Below are positions 42,193 through 49,471 of a DNA stretch of 64,000 nucleotides, piece after piece. The translations under genes were made by a program, and so were the position numbers. The notes beneath the pieces are model-generated. The model was given only the letters and a program-made list of their open reading frames with translations, made no database searches and was not told where the DNA came from. Origin of the DNA: a virus; IMG/VR virus record IMGVR_UViG_3300031788_000002, positions 103,482-167,481 of that record, one strand, 5' to 3'. The first letter of the stretch is position 1, and each line of letters begins with the position of its first letter.

Positions 42193-42609
42193 CCATAGAA
42201 GACCGATGTAATCCACGTCGGTCTTTTCTTCAGCGTCGTCAAGCACACGCACATTCCCCTGATTTCGGATCGGCACGTGCCACGACACGGTGCCGTGAGG
42301 GGACTCCAAAATAACCACCACTTCTTGAACATGTTGCTCGACGAGCAGCAAAGCGTACGCGCCGTATACTTTTACGATGCGTTTTAGCTCGTTTGGCCAT
42401 GCGGCTTTCTCGGGGGGCAGATCCACAGGGATGATGCCCTCAGTTCGCCGTCCGTGAAAAACTACAGGGGACGCCGGCCACACCAGTACAAACGGCGTGA
42501 TAGACGCTCGTGCAGTCCACGAAGTGTACAGTGACGCCAATCCTTGGCGTGCTTCGCGCACCAGGTCTTGATGAATAAAACGTTCTTTGGCAAAGTAGGA
42601 AACCGCCAT
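42169..42609 (-). CDS. Hypothetical protein on the opposite strand, 146 aa
   Basis: A well-formed protein beginning MAVSYFAKERFIHQDLVREA, with beta-rich residues ITPFVLVWPASPVVFHG and ALLLVEQHVQEVVVILES. ATG 42609 shares a CATG palindrome with the deaminase ATG on the other strand. Its stop overlaps the AT-hook gene by 24 bases. No family recognised. It lies between the direct repeats. Confidence 0.55.
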   Translation of the reverse strand: MAVSYFAKERFIHQDLVREARQGLASLYTSWTARASITPFVLVWPASPVVFHGRRTEGIIPVDLPPEKAAWPNELKRIVKVYGAYALLLVEQHVQEVVVILESPHGTVSWHVPIRNQGNVRVLDDAEEKTDVDYIGLLWSPMRGSA

Positions 42610-43099
42610 GACTGATGACTGTAACAGCAACGCCCGCGACCGACCTGGCTTTCAAGAAATTATGCTACGCATGGCGCAATTGGTTGCGCAGCGCTCAACG
42701 TGTCTGCGTCTTCAAGTGGGTACGGTGATTTCGAGTAAGGACTTTCGTCAGGTGTACTCGATGGGCTACAACGGTAATGCCAGCGGCTTACCGAACGCGT
42801 GCGACAAGACGGGCCCCGAAGCGGTGGGAAACTGCGGTTGTTGTCACGCTGAGCTCAACGCGATTGTGAATTGCAGCGCCTCGCGCGAGGTAGAAAAGCT
42901 TGTGTTTTCTACGGATTCGCCCTGCATCATGTGCGCTAAATACCTCATCAATCTGGGGGGTGTTACCGCCATTTACTTCCTGCGCCCCTACCGAACGCAG
43001 GAAGCTGCATCGCTGCTCGAGCGAAGCAACATTACCCTTCATCACGTTTACGCTTTTTCCAAGCAAGCCCCTGTCGGGGAAGAGATTCATGGGCGGTAA
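42608..43099 (+). CDS. dCMP deaminase-like protein
   Basis: The 163-residue protein has the zinc-dependent deaminase signature: CHAELNA with His80 and Glu82, then PCIMCAK with Cys106 and Cys109. The substrate-binding region (GTVISSKD; GYNGNASGLPNACD) and length match dCMP deaminases, which make dUMP for thymidylate synthesis. Cytidine or other nucleotide deaminases are alternatives. It lies between two direct repeats, near a dNMP kinase, in a nucleotide-metabolism island. GGA precedes the ATG at weak spacing. Confidence 0.88.
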   Translation: MTDDCNSNARDRPGFQEIMLRMAQLVAQRSTCLRLQVGTVISSKDFRQVYSMGYNGNASGLPNACDKTGPEAVGNCGCCHAELNAIVNCSASREVEKLVFSTDSPCIMCAKYLINLGGVTAIYFLRPYRTQEAASLLERSNITLHHVYAFSKQAPVGEEIHGR

Positions 43100-43175
43100 G
43101 AAGGCAGGCGTCTTCTGCAACTTTGGGCATCGGTCGAGTGATGACAAACCCGTAACGCGAAAGAGAAGTTTATGA
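43089..43175 (+). CDS. Possible 28-residue basic peptide
   Basis: A short frame begins inside the end of the deaminase gene with GGGGAAGAG upstream, reads MGGKKAGVFCNFGHR and ends in a basic tail. Its stop overlaps the next gene's ATG as ATGA. It fills the 72-base gap between the two genes. Weak evidence; listed because the spacing favours translation. Confidence 0.3.
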   Translation: MGGKKAGVFCNFGHRSSDDKPVTRKRSL

Positions 43176-43381
43176 CGCAAGAACGCATGGTGGCCTGGAG
43201 CCGCCTCTTTTTGAAGCGTGAGTCGTTGTCTGCGGATGACCCGGAACGCGAAGTATGTGACAAGGCCCTCGACGACTTTTTGCACGAGGCCACCCCCGAG
43301 CAACGCACGCACATGATCAAGCTCATGGAATGCATTGATCGTGCGCTGGAGATCGCAACGTCGACGTGGCTGTGGGGATGA
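43172..43381 (+). CDS. Hypothetical helical protein, 69 aa
   Basis: Residues 1-55 are a helical, charged protein (MVAWSRLFLKRESLSADDPE; ALDDFLHEATPEQR). The last ~12 residues (ALEIATSTWLWG) are encoded by copy 2 of the 31-bp repeat in a different frame from copy 1. The C-terminus may therefore have been added by recombination. The stop overlaps the next start as ATGA. Confidence 0.55.
   Translation: MTQERMVAWSRLFLKRESLSADDPEREVCDKALDDFLHEATPEQRTHMIKLMECIDRALEIATSTWLWG
43351..43381 (+). repeat. Direct repeat copy 2
   Basis: Second copy of the 31-base repeat (see 41989-42019), one mismatch, same orientation, 1,331 bases after the end of copy 1. It forms the 3' end of the 69-residue gene and the start region of the zinc-ribbon mini-protein. 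Confidence 0.85.
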
Positions 43382-43506
43382 GCATCAGGGGCATGGAACA
43401 CTCGAAGGATGCTGTTTACGTGGCACGCTGTGAGACGTGTGGCTACCTTCTGGGCGCGCAGGATCCAGGGCGGCCTTGTTGGTATTGCAAATGGGTGAGT
43501 CGATGA
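43378..43506 (+). CDS. 42-residue zinc-ribbon mini-protein
   Basis: A short frame runs from ATG 43378 to TGA 43506. It begins MSIRGMEHSK and carries RCETCGYLLGAQDPGRPCWYC, two CxxC pairs 13 residues apart, a rubredoxin-like zinc ribbon. ATGA overlaps link it to both neighbours. It is in the frame that continues the AT-hook protein if the repeats recombined. Function unknown. Confidence 0.6.
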   Translation: MSIRGMEHSKDAVYVARCETCGYLLGAQDPGRPCWYCKWVSR

Positions 43507-44573
43507 TCATCGGAATCAGCGGACTCGTCTTCGACGAGCAGGGTAACAAGGGGAGCGCGGGGGCTGGCAAGAGTACGGTTGCGGACCGTCTGGTCGCGCG
43601 CCACAAGTTCGTGGCGGTGGGCCTCGCCGACGTCATGAAGCGCTTCGTTCAGGAAGTTCTAGGCTTCAGTGATGAGCAACTGTGGGGACCAAGCGAGAAG
43701 CGCAACGAGCCCGATAAGCGCTTTTCCCGGCGCTTACGGCCATTTCCCCCGGGCACAGAACGCGCGGTGGCTGCCATTCAAAAGTTCGTAGAAGCTATGC
43801 CTTATTTAGATAGTACGGAGCACGCGGTTAAGGAAATTAGCGAGCGACTTACAGAGTTTCTTACCCCTCGCTACGCTCTTCAGGCACTCGGTACGGAATG
43901 GGGCAGGCACTGCTACGAAGACATGTGGGTTGCGTACGCGATGAAGGTGGCGCAGAAGCTTATTCTGCAAGACGTGACGTACAGCGCGCGTTATGGCGTT
44001 TGCTATACCTCAGGTGAGGTTAAAGGCGTAGTTTTCAGCGATCTGCGCTTCAAGAACGAGATCGATTACATCAAGAAGAACGGTGGGAAGATTGTTCGCG
44101 TGCGCCGCCCTGTTGAGAAGTTTATTGCGTCGGAACATCAGTCCGAGATGGATCTGAACGACGTACCCGATGATGCCTTCGACTACGTCATCCACGGGCT
44201 ACCCGCGGACGTGCACGATCTTCAGCTCAAGACCGACCAGATGCTGGATTGGTTCAAGGGCCGCATCATTCCCTACGACGAAAAGAGCGTCGACGTCCCA
44301 CCTTTCCTGCGAAAGGGTGCGGTGCTTCCTCTCGGTACGGGAATCCTTGTCGAAGAGAACGTAACTGTAGCGGACAGCGTTGAGCTCAAGCTGACATCTT
44401 CCCTGGGATCGTCTCCGCCGTTTGAAGGAACAATCAGCGATGGCGGACAGGTAGACCTGGATGCACAGCACTATCTACCCATTATCAGTGTTTCTGGGAA
44501 AGATATTCGCTGTTGCCCCCTCGATACTGACAACGATGGCAGCTGCCCCATCCATCCGAAGGGTTGCGATTGA
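43503..44573 (+). CDS. Deoxynucleoside monophosphate kinase-like protein
   Basis: This phosphorylates dNMPs to dNDPs in phage nucleotide synthesis. Of 356 residues, the first ~245 match phage dNMP kinases: P-loop GSAGAGKST (17-25) preceded by a short insert, ALQALGTEWGRHCYEDMWVAY (~135-155), and VVFSDLRFKNEIDYIKKNGG (~178-200) with VRVRRP. The ~100-residue C-terminal extension (from ~250) includes PPFLRKGAVLPLGTGILV and a Cys/Asp-rich end (RCCPLDTDNDGSC) that may bind metal; I do not recognise it. ATG 43503 overlaps the previous stop. Confidence 0.84.
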   Translation: MIIGISGLVFDEQGNKGSAGAGKSTVADRLVARHKFVAVGLADVMKRFVQEVLGFSDEQLWGPSEKRNEPDKRFSRRLRPFPPGTERAVAAIQKFVEAMPYLDSTEHAVKEISERLTEFLTPRYALQALGTEWGRHCYEDMWVAYAMKVAQKLILQDVTYSARYGVCYTSGEVKGVVFSDLRFKNEIDYIKKNGGKIVRVRRPVEKFIASEHQSEMDLNDVPDDAFDYVIHGLPADVHDLQLKTDQMLDWFKGRIIPYDEKSVDVPPFLRKGAVLPLGTGILVEENVTVADSVELKLTSSLGSSPPFEGTISDGGQVDLDAQHYLPIISVSGKDIRCCPLDTDNDGSCPIHPKGCD

Positions 44574-44596
44574 AGTAGATGATGTAAGCTAGCGGA

Positions 44597-45073
44597 ATGC
44601 CGCAGCCGCAGCTTACCCTCAACCTACAGCAGTACGAAGCCCTGGTGTACCTCGCGCGCATCGGGGCGCGGCTCAAGGGCTTTTTGGATGCCATCGCGAA
44701 GGATGCGCGCTTCCGACAGCTTCTGGAAGCCGCCGTTCATTACGCCGGGCAGGATGCGAATAGGGCGCGCGATCTTGAAGCCTTTCTGAAAAGCATCGAA
44801 GAGCCGAACGGCATCCACCGCTACTTTCTTGCGGTGCGCTGGCAAGAATTGGCCGCTCCGTTGCCCCCACGGGTCGCGGGAGCGGCCACGCGCTTTCCAG
44901 AAAACTGGCCCCCGAATCTTCAGGGCATCATCGAGCTGATGACCCGTCCCATTGCACGGGCGGACGTTGATGCGTTTCTACTAGCCAACGCGAAGAGTCC
45001 GGTAACCGTCGTGGTGACGGCCGATCCCGGGCTTACGGTGGGATGGACCGCCGTGGAGGACTATTTCGTATGA
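44597..45073 (+). CDS. Hypothetical protein, 158 aa
   Basis: Helical, Arg/Ala-rich protein (LTLNLQQYEALVYLARIGAR; ARDLEAFLKSIEEP) with a Pro-rich middle and a Val/Thr C-terminus. The 23-base gap before it contains GTAAGCTAGCGG and no obvious promoter. It overlaps the next gene as ATGA. No family recognised. Confidence 0.55.
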   Translation: MPQPQLTLNLQQYEALVYLARIGARLKGFLDAIAKDARFRQLLEAAVHYAGQDANRARDLEAFLKSIEEPNGIHRYFLAVRWQELAAPLPPRVAGAATRFPENWPPNLQGIIELMTRPIARADVDAFLLANAKSPVTVVVTADPGLTVGWTAVEDYFV

Positions 45074-45336
45074 TACAAGAAGCACAAGCTGTGTTCAGTC
45101 TACCGGAGCAACAACTCGGGGCGATTACAGTCCAAGACTTCGCCGGGTCGACGTATGCTTTTCCCGACGTCAACGTGACCGCGCTCAAGAACATGCTTCC
45201 CCCTTCGGGGCGTCGGCCGGAAAACTTGCCGTGCTTGATGATCGTCAACGTATCCGTGGCGGTACTCAGCATTCCTTTCAAGAACATTCAAAGTATCTGC
45301 GTAGGTACGGAAGTGCTGTGGAATGCAACCGCCTGA
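45070..45336 (+). CDS. Hypothetical protein, 88 aa
   Basis: Beta-rich small protein (FSLPEQQLGAITVQDFAGST; LMIVNVSVAVLSIPF). ATG 45070 overlaps the previous stop. The C-terminus VGTEVLWNATA overlaps the next gene by 14 bases. No family recognised. Confidence 0.55.
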   Translation: MIQEAQAVFSLPEQQLGAITVQDFAGSTYAFPDVNVTALKNMLPPSGRRPENLPCLMIVNVSVAVLSIPFKNIQSICVGTEVLWNATA

Positions 45337-45673
45337 CAAGCCAGCGGATTTTCGACACACCGATCCGGCGTTTGTCGATCCAATGAAGGAACGCATCGAA
45401 CTTCAGTGCCTCAAGTGCGCTATGCACGTGCACCTGTTCGTGCAGAAGTCGATGCGCCTTAAACCGGGCGATAAATTGTATGTAGACCCTGAGCAGCCTG
45501 AATGGGGGCGATGCCCGCGATGCCGACGAAAAACACTTCAAGTGCTCCACGTGCCAGCTATTACGCCTACACCGAGTGCTATCGGCTTTTGGAAGCTACC
45601 GGCGGGACCGGCCACTGGAAACTCGTCGGCTACCAAGACCGACCCCTCGGTTACGCCGAAAGAGTCCAAGTAA
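45323..45673 (+). CDS. Zinc-ribbon protein, 116 aa (overlapping frame pair, upstream member)
   Basis: CLKC (~33-36) and CPRC (~64-67) with about 27 residues between them form a zinc-ribbon-like pair; the end is Pro/Thr/Ser-rich and disordered. The frame overlaps the next ORF by 172 bases in the -1 frame. A -1 shift would fuse this domain to the downstream protein, as in phage tail-assembly chaperones, but I see no perfect slippery heptamer. Confidence 0.55.
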   Translation: MQPPDKPADFRHTDPAFVDPMKERIELQCLKCAMHVHLFVQKSMRLKPGDKLYVDPEQPEWGRCPRCRRKTLQVLHVPAITPTPSAIGFWKLPAGPATGNSSATKTDPSVTPKESK

Positions 45674-45948
45674 CGCCCTTCGCGCAGACGACAGGGAAAG
45701 GGGTTGTAGCTGGCGTGCTGTACACCCTCGAGCGCCTTTACCTTGAAATGGGGCACGCCCTGCTCCTTCTTCAGGGAGAACTGTTGCAAAAGCTCGTGGG
45801 TCCAAACTATGTCTTTTGCGGGGGTCAACCCGCACCGGCGTACGAGCCGCGACCGCATCTACGAAACGTACGGCTCGCGAGCATCACCCAAGTTCCCGCG
45901 GAGATGACGCTGCCTGAAGTGGCCTTGCTTCTTCGTGCGAAGGAATGA
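45502..45948 (+). CDS. Hypothetical protein, 148 aa (overlapping frame pair, downstream member)
   Basis: The protein reads MGAMPAMPTKNTSS then YTECYRLLEATGGTGHWKLVG and LERLYLEMGHALLLLQGELL, ending LPEVALLLRAKE. The start is unsure: ATG 45502 or 45520, neither with a strong ribosome site. It lies in the -1 frame of the preceding gene; a fusion protein by frameshifting is one possible explanation. No family recognised. Confidence 0.52.
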   Translation: MGAMPAMPTKNTSSAPRASYYAYTECYRLLEATGGTGHWKLVGYQDRPLGYAERVQVTPFAQTTGKGVVAGVLYTLERLYLEMGHALLLLQGELLQKLVGPNYVFCGGQPAPAYEPRPHLRNVRLASITQVPAEMTLPEVALLLRAKE

Positions 45949-45984
45949 ACCGTCTCTCTTTTTTCTAGCTAACGCTTAGTGCGT

Positions 45985-46001
45985 GGTGCACACTGTGCAC
46001 C
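45985..46001. promoter_or_regulatory. 17-bp palindrome, possible operator
   Basis: GGTGCACA-C-TGTGCACC is a perfect inverted repeat around one base, 15 bases before the ATG of the next gene. It lies in a 67-base gap, so a regulator could bind over the ribosome site. Protein and function unknown. Confidence 0.5.
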
Positions 46002-46015
46002 AACTACGGAGGATC

Positions 46016-47329
46016 ATGGCGATTCCTGGTGCTCGTGTTCTTTCTCTGGATAACCCCCGCCCGCCGCAAGCGGCTCCCTACGTACAACCGGGAGCCGGTG
46101 CGCACGCTACGGGGTACGCCGCGGGGGTCGCTGCGCGACGCTCCGGTACGTTACCCAAGTACAACGGTCCTGTTGGAGGGCTTCCCTCGCCCCCCATGCC
46201 GGCGCTTGAACAACCGCATCGCGATGGCATGACCATGGCGGCGCAAGCGCAGATGACGCGCGGCCCTGATGCCAGCCGTAATGTTCAGCGGGCAATGGCG
46301 GGGCACGCGCAAACCGGCAGCATCGTAATCCCGGAAGATGCCATGCCTCCTCCCCCGCAAATGCCTATGGCAGGGCCGCGGCTTCATCCGCTGGACACGC
46401 TGCCTGAGGAAGCCATCCAAGATCCCCAGTTTCATCGGGGTACGGGAAGCTTGATGGCCCAATCCCAACCTCACCTGGCCATGAAGTACGGGGTGATTCG
46501 TGACGGGCAGCGGTTGACGCCCAACGACGTGATGGGAGGTCCCACCGCTTCCCCCGGAGGGATGCGCGGGAACAAAGCGCGGCGGTCTCCCGACGTCATT
46601 GCGCGGGAGCTGAAACAAGCCTTGATGGCGCCCCCGGGAGCGCCAGGGGAAACCGATGCGGGTCCTGAGCCGCCCCCGGGTATTCCCCGTTCTGTCGCCG
46701 AGGCTGAAGCGCAAGCGGCTCAAGGGCCTGGGGGTGCGGCCAGCCGCGCGGGAGCTTCCCCGGTGGTCCCGGGCTTGGATGCCAGCACGCCAGAATCTGA
46801 GGCCAAGGCCAAACGGCTTTTGAACGAAATGGATGACTTCGACTTCGAGCGCCTACGGCGCGAGATGTTGTCCGACATCCTGAAGAACCCAAAGCAGCGC
46901 GAGGACGTTGAAAAGCGCCTCGAAGCGCTCGACATCGGGGAGCTCATTACGCGCAATGTCATTCAGCAACGCGTCCCGATTCTTCCCGGTAAGTTCATGC
47001 CGACGTTCGAGTCAATGCAGGGAGGTATTGAGCTGCGCCTGAAACAACTCTTGGTACGTGAGTCTAGCAGCGTTGCCGTAACGGAAGCGTACCTGCTCGA
47101 CAAGTACGCTGTCATGACCACCACGGCGGGAACGGTCGCGATCAATGGTGTGCCTTTGCCCCCCATGTACGACGAGCGCGGCGACTTCAGTGAAGACCTT
47201 TTTTGGGCCAAGTTTGAGTGGATGCTCAAGCGCAACATTCACATGTTGGCGTCGCTCGGTGTGCATTACTCCTGGTTCGAGCAACGCGTGCGTAAGTTGT
47301 TCGTAGCCTCTGAGGGAAAAGATGGTTGA
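46016..47329 (+). CDS. Pro/Ala-rich protein with C-terminal domain, 437 aa
   Basis: Residues 1-250 are low-complexity, rich in Pro, Ala, Gly and Met, and probably disordered. The C-terminal ~190 residues are helical with a folded look (FDFERLRREMLSDILKNPKQ; ELITRNVIQQRVPILPGKF; FWAKFEWMLKRNIHML). ACGGAGG precedes the ATG. A palindrome lies just upstream. It may be a tail or assembly factor, but no family is recognised. The stop overlaps the next TTG start. Confidence 0.58.
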   Translation: MAIPGARVLSLDNPRPPQAAPYVQPGAGAHATGYAAGVAARRSGTLPKYNGPVGGLPSPPMPALEQPHRDGMTMAAQAQMTRGPDASRNVQRAMAGHAQTGSIVIPEDAMPPPPQMPMAGPRLHPLDTLPEEAIQDPQFHRGTGSLMAQSQPHLAMKYGVIRDGQRLTPNDVMGGPTASPGGMRGNKARRSPDVIARELKQALMAPPGAPGETDAGPEPPPGIPRSVAEAEAQAAQGPGGAASRAGASPVVPGLDASTPESEAKAKRLLNEMDDFDFERLRREMLSDILKNPKQREDVEKRLEALDIGELITRNVIQQRVPILPGKFMPTFESMQGGIELRLKQLLVRESSSVAVTEAYLLDKYAVMTTTAGTVAINGVPLPPMYDERGDFSEDLFWAKFEWMLKRNIHMLASLGVHYSWFEQRVRKLFVASEGKDG

Positions 47330-47760
47330 ACACCACGGAAGGGTGGTTCAAGGCGCAGCTTCTGTTTCATACGCTGCAGAAGATGCCGCCTGCTGGTTCC
47401 CTTCAAGAGTGGGTTCTCATCTTATACCTCGACAAAACGGAGGATATTGAGCATTCGAAGTTCAGAGCACTCGTACAGGTAGTGCTGACCGTTGGAGCCG
47501 AAAACCAGGACGCCGGTCTTGAAGCCTTCGAAGAGTACATGAATAAGGCATTCCCAAGTTTGAAGACCAAGAAGAAGAAGAAACGCGACGAGCTCATGGA
47601 CGTACTGAAGCAGTGGGTAGGGCAAGGGCCCTTGCGTGTGTCGCCAATGGGCGACGGCCAGGTACGTGGACGCAGCAAAATGGTTAAGCGCATCGCAAGC
47701 GTTGAAACAGGCGCGGTAGCCCGCGCGACAGCCCGTATTGGGAATATTCGACCCCGATGA
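47326..47760 (+). CDS. Basic hypothetical protein, 144 aa
   Basis: TTG 47326 start within the end of the previous gene. The helical N-terminus (WFKAQLLFHTLQKMPPAGSL) is followed by a Lys-rich run (KTKKKKKRD, ~85-93) and a basic tail. The 3' part overlaps the next ATG as ATGA. Possibly nucleic-acid binding; no family recognised. Confidence 0.5.
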   Translation: MNTTEGWFKAQLLFHTLQKMPPAGSLQEWVLILYLDKTEDIEHSKFRALVQVVLTVGAENQDAGLEAFEEYMNKAFPSLKTKKKKKRDELMDVLKQWVGQGPLRVSPMGDGQVRGRSKMVKRIASVETGAVARATARIGNIRPR

Positions 47761-48167
47761 ACAAGGATGAAGCCAAGTATTGCCCTCAGTGTGGCGCGGC
47801 CTCCCTCGACATCAGTGCCCTCGCGAACACGCCCGTTCATTGCCGGGCGTGTGCCTGGACGGGCGCTGCCGAAGCGCTGTACACCGTACCCTTCTTCTAT
47901 GCCCAGGGTAGCCGGGAGGGTATTGCCAACGAACTGCTCAACGACCTGAGGCGCTTTCTGAGCAGTGAGCGTTTCATGGTGGGCTTCGTCGGTTTTCTTG
48001 GACGTTGGGGCTTCGTGAATCTGCAGCAGGAAAAGAAGCTTCTGGCGATCAACGTCGCACGGTACGCCGCCGCTACGGCGCGCGCCGTTTTGACATCCGT
48101 CATTGAAGAGCGCGAAAAGGTTGAGAAGGAGGCATGCGGCAATGGCCGACCCGAGTCCCGCGGATAA
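47757..48167 (+). CDS. Zinc-ribbon protein, 136 aa
   Basis: CPQC (~9-12) and CRAC (~30-33) form an N-terminal zinc ribbon. Residues 45-115 are helical (FFYAQGSREGIANELLNDLR; FMVGFVGFLGRWGFVN), and the C-terminus is charged. ATG 47757 overlaps the previous stop. It is one of several zinc-ribbon proteins in this stretch; function unknown. Confidence 0.58.
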   Translation: MNKDEAKYCPQCGAASLDISALANTPVHCRACAWTGAAEALYTVPFFYAQGSREGIANELLNDLRRFLSSERFMVGFVGFLGRWGFVNLQQEKKLLAINVARYAAATARAVLTSVIEEREKVEKEACGNGRPESRG

Positions 48168-48423
48168 GCTCACGTGTTTCTTGGATCAGGGACGCTTCTG
48201 CGACGCGGATTGCATGGCCTACAAGGTTGTACCGGATGGAAATCAGCAACTGGACGGAGGGCAACAGCATTGCGTGCTCCTTTCTGCGCTCGAGCGTACG
48301 GGGCGCGCTCTGCAGGGAATCGGGGGTCTGATGAATGCATTGAATACGCGCTGGCGTAAGCAAAGCGAAGATGCACAAAGGGGCGGGCCTCTTGCACCCC
48401 CGGACCCCTTGGGTAAACGCTGA
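48142..48423 (+). CDS. Cysteine-containing small protein, 93 aa
   Basis: ATG 48142 follows AAGGAGG by 9 bases. It has Cys/His residues (LTCFLDQGRFCDADC; QQHC) that could bind a metal, and a Pro-rich end. It overlaps the previous gene by 26 bases and the next ATG (TGATG). No family recognised. Confidence 0.5.
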   Translation: MADPSPADKLTCFLDQGRFCDADCMAYKVVPDGNQQLDGGQQHCVLLSALERTGRALQGIGGLMNALNTRWRKQSEDAQRGGPLAPPDPLGKR

Positions 48424-49013
48424 TGTTGCACGCACAAATCGTTGGGTACTGGCGCGGGGGTTCTTTCGATGGAAAGAGTTTTCCGACGGCCAAAATAAGC
48501 TTGATGCTTCCCGGGGATTACCCGGTCGACGTTACGGTTACCGAGAGCTATTTGCAGCAGCTTTTGGAGAACCAAAGCGCTCTCGTTGAGGAACCGCGTG
48601 CTCCCGGCGGGGACATGCTGAGCGTTCCTAACGAGTCAACGCTCATTGCTTGGGCTTCCTTACCGGACGCTACCTGCCCTGCGCGCGTCAAGCTGGCAAT
48701 GCGGGATCATCAGCTTCCTGCGCAGCTTCCTTCCGATAAGTTGGCGCAGATCGTCGCGACTATTTTGAAGGAGTATACAGAAGCTGATTGGGCCGCGCTT
48801 GAGACGAAGTACGCCTCACCTCGTCCGGCGGCACCGCAGCCGCCCAATGTAGGTACGGTGGAATGGGGGGAGGGCAGCATCATGCGCCCGAGCGTACCTT
48901 CGCGAACCGTACCCAAGAACGATGCGGGGTGGCCGCTGGTGTCGGACCCCCAAAGGGAGGATCCCGGGGAGGTATCCACCCCCAGTGATGAGGACGGGGT
49001 TCCCGAGTTCTGA
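48423..49013 (+). CDS. Hypothetical protein, 196 aa
   Basis: N-terminal ~100 residues are well folded with beta strands (MLHAQIVGYWRGGSFDGKSF; ISLMLPGDYPVDVTV); the C-terminal ~90 are Pro/Ser/Asp-rich and disordered. It overlaps the genes on both sides by one base. No family recognised. Confidence 0.55.
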   Translation: MLHAQIVGYWRGGSFDGKSFPTAKISLMLPGDYPVDVTVTESYLQQLLENQSALVEEPRAPGGDMLSVPNESTLIAWASLPDATCPARVKLAMRDHQLPAQLPSDKLAQIVATILKEYTEADWAALETKYASPRPAAPQPPNVGTVEWGEGSIMRPSVPSRTVPKNDAGWPLVSDPQREDPGEVSTPSDEDGVPEF

Positions 49014-49471
49014 TGTACTTCATTTGCCCCGAGCTTCACTTTGCTTTACGCGCGGTGGGCGGCGATGCCAACGAGGTCGCCGCCCTTTTGGGGCCGACGT
49101 CACCTCAAGCGAACGCAGCGTGCCCTGAGTGCCATAAGCTCCTCAAGCAAGGCGTCTTCATCGACGCTTCACTGCTAGCACGTGTTACGCCCGTGCTGCG
49201 GGAGGTAACGCCCTTGGAAGCCCACCTTGCTCTTGAGGGGCTGGGCTTTCCCGATGAGAGGGATTGTGCCGAAGAGATTGTGCGGGGTGTTCTCCTTGGT
49301 AAGTCCATCCGATCTGTGCAAGCCCACGGCATTCGAGGAACACACCGCACCGTCATCGATAGCATCACGTTCGAGGATGGTACCACCATGTTCTTCAGCG
49401 GTAGCCAATGGGGTGCCCTCGTTTACCGCTTGCGAAAACCCAACCCCTTCTTGAGTAAGGAGAGCCCGTGA
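49013..49471 (+). CDS. Hypothetical protein with CPEC pair, 152 aa
   Basis: A CPEC pair at ~37-40 and an earlier Cys5 suggest a small metal site. The rest is a helical/beta protein (ASLLARVTPVLREVTPLEAH; SIRSVQAHGIRGTHRTVID). ATG 49013 overlaps the previous stop; the last bases overlap the next GTG. No family recognised. Confidence 0.53.
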   Translation: MYFICPELHFALRAVGGDANEVAALLGPTSPQANAACPECHKLLKQGVFIDASLLARVTPVLREVTPLEAHLALEGLGFPDERDCAEEIVRGVLLGKSIRSVQAHGIRGTHRTVIDSITFEDGTTMFFSGSQWGALVYRLRKPNPFLSKESP

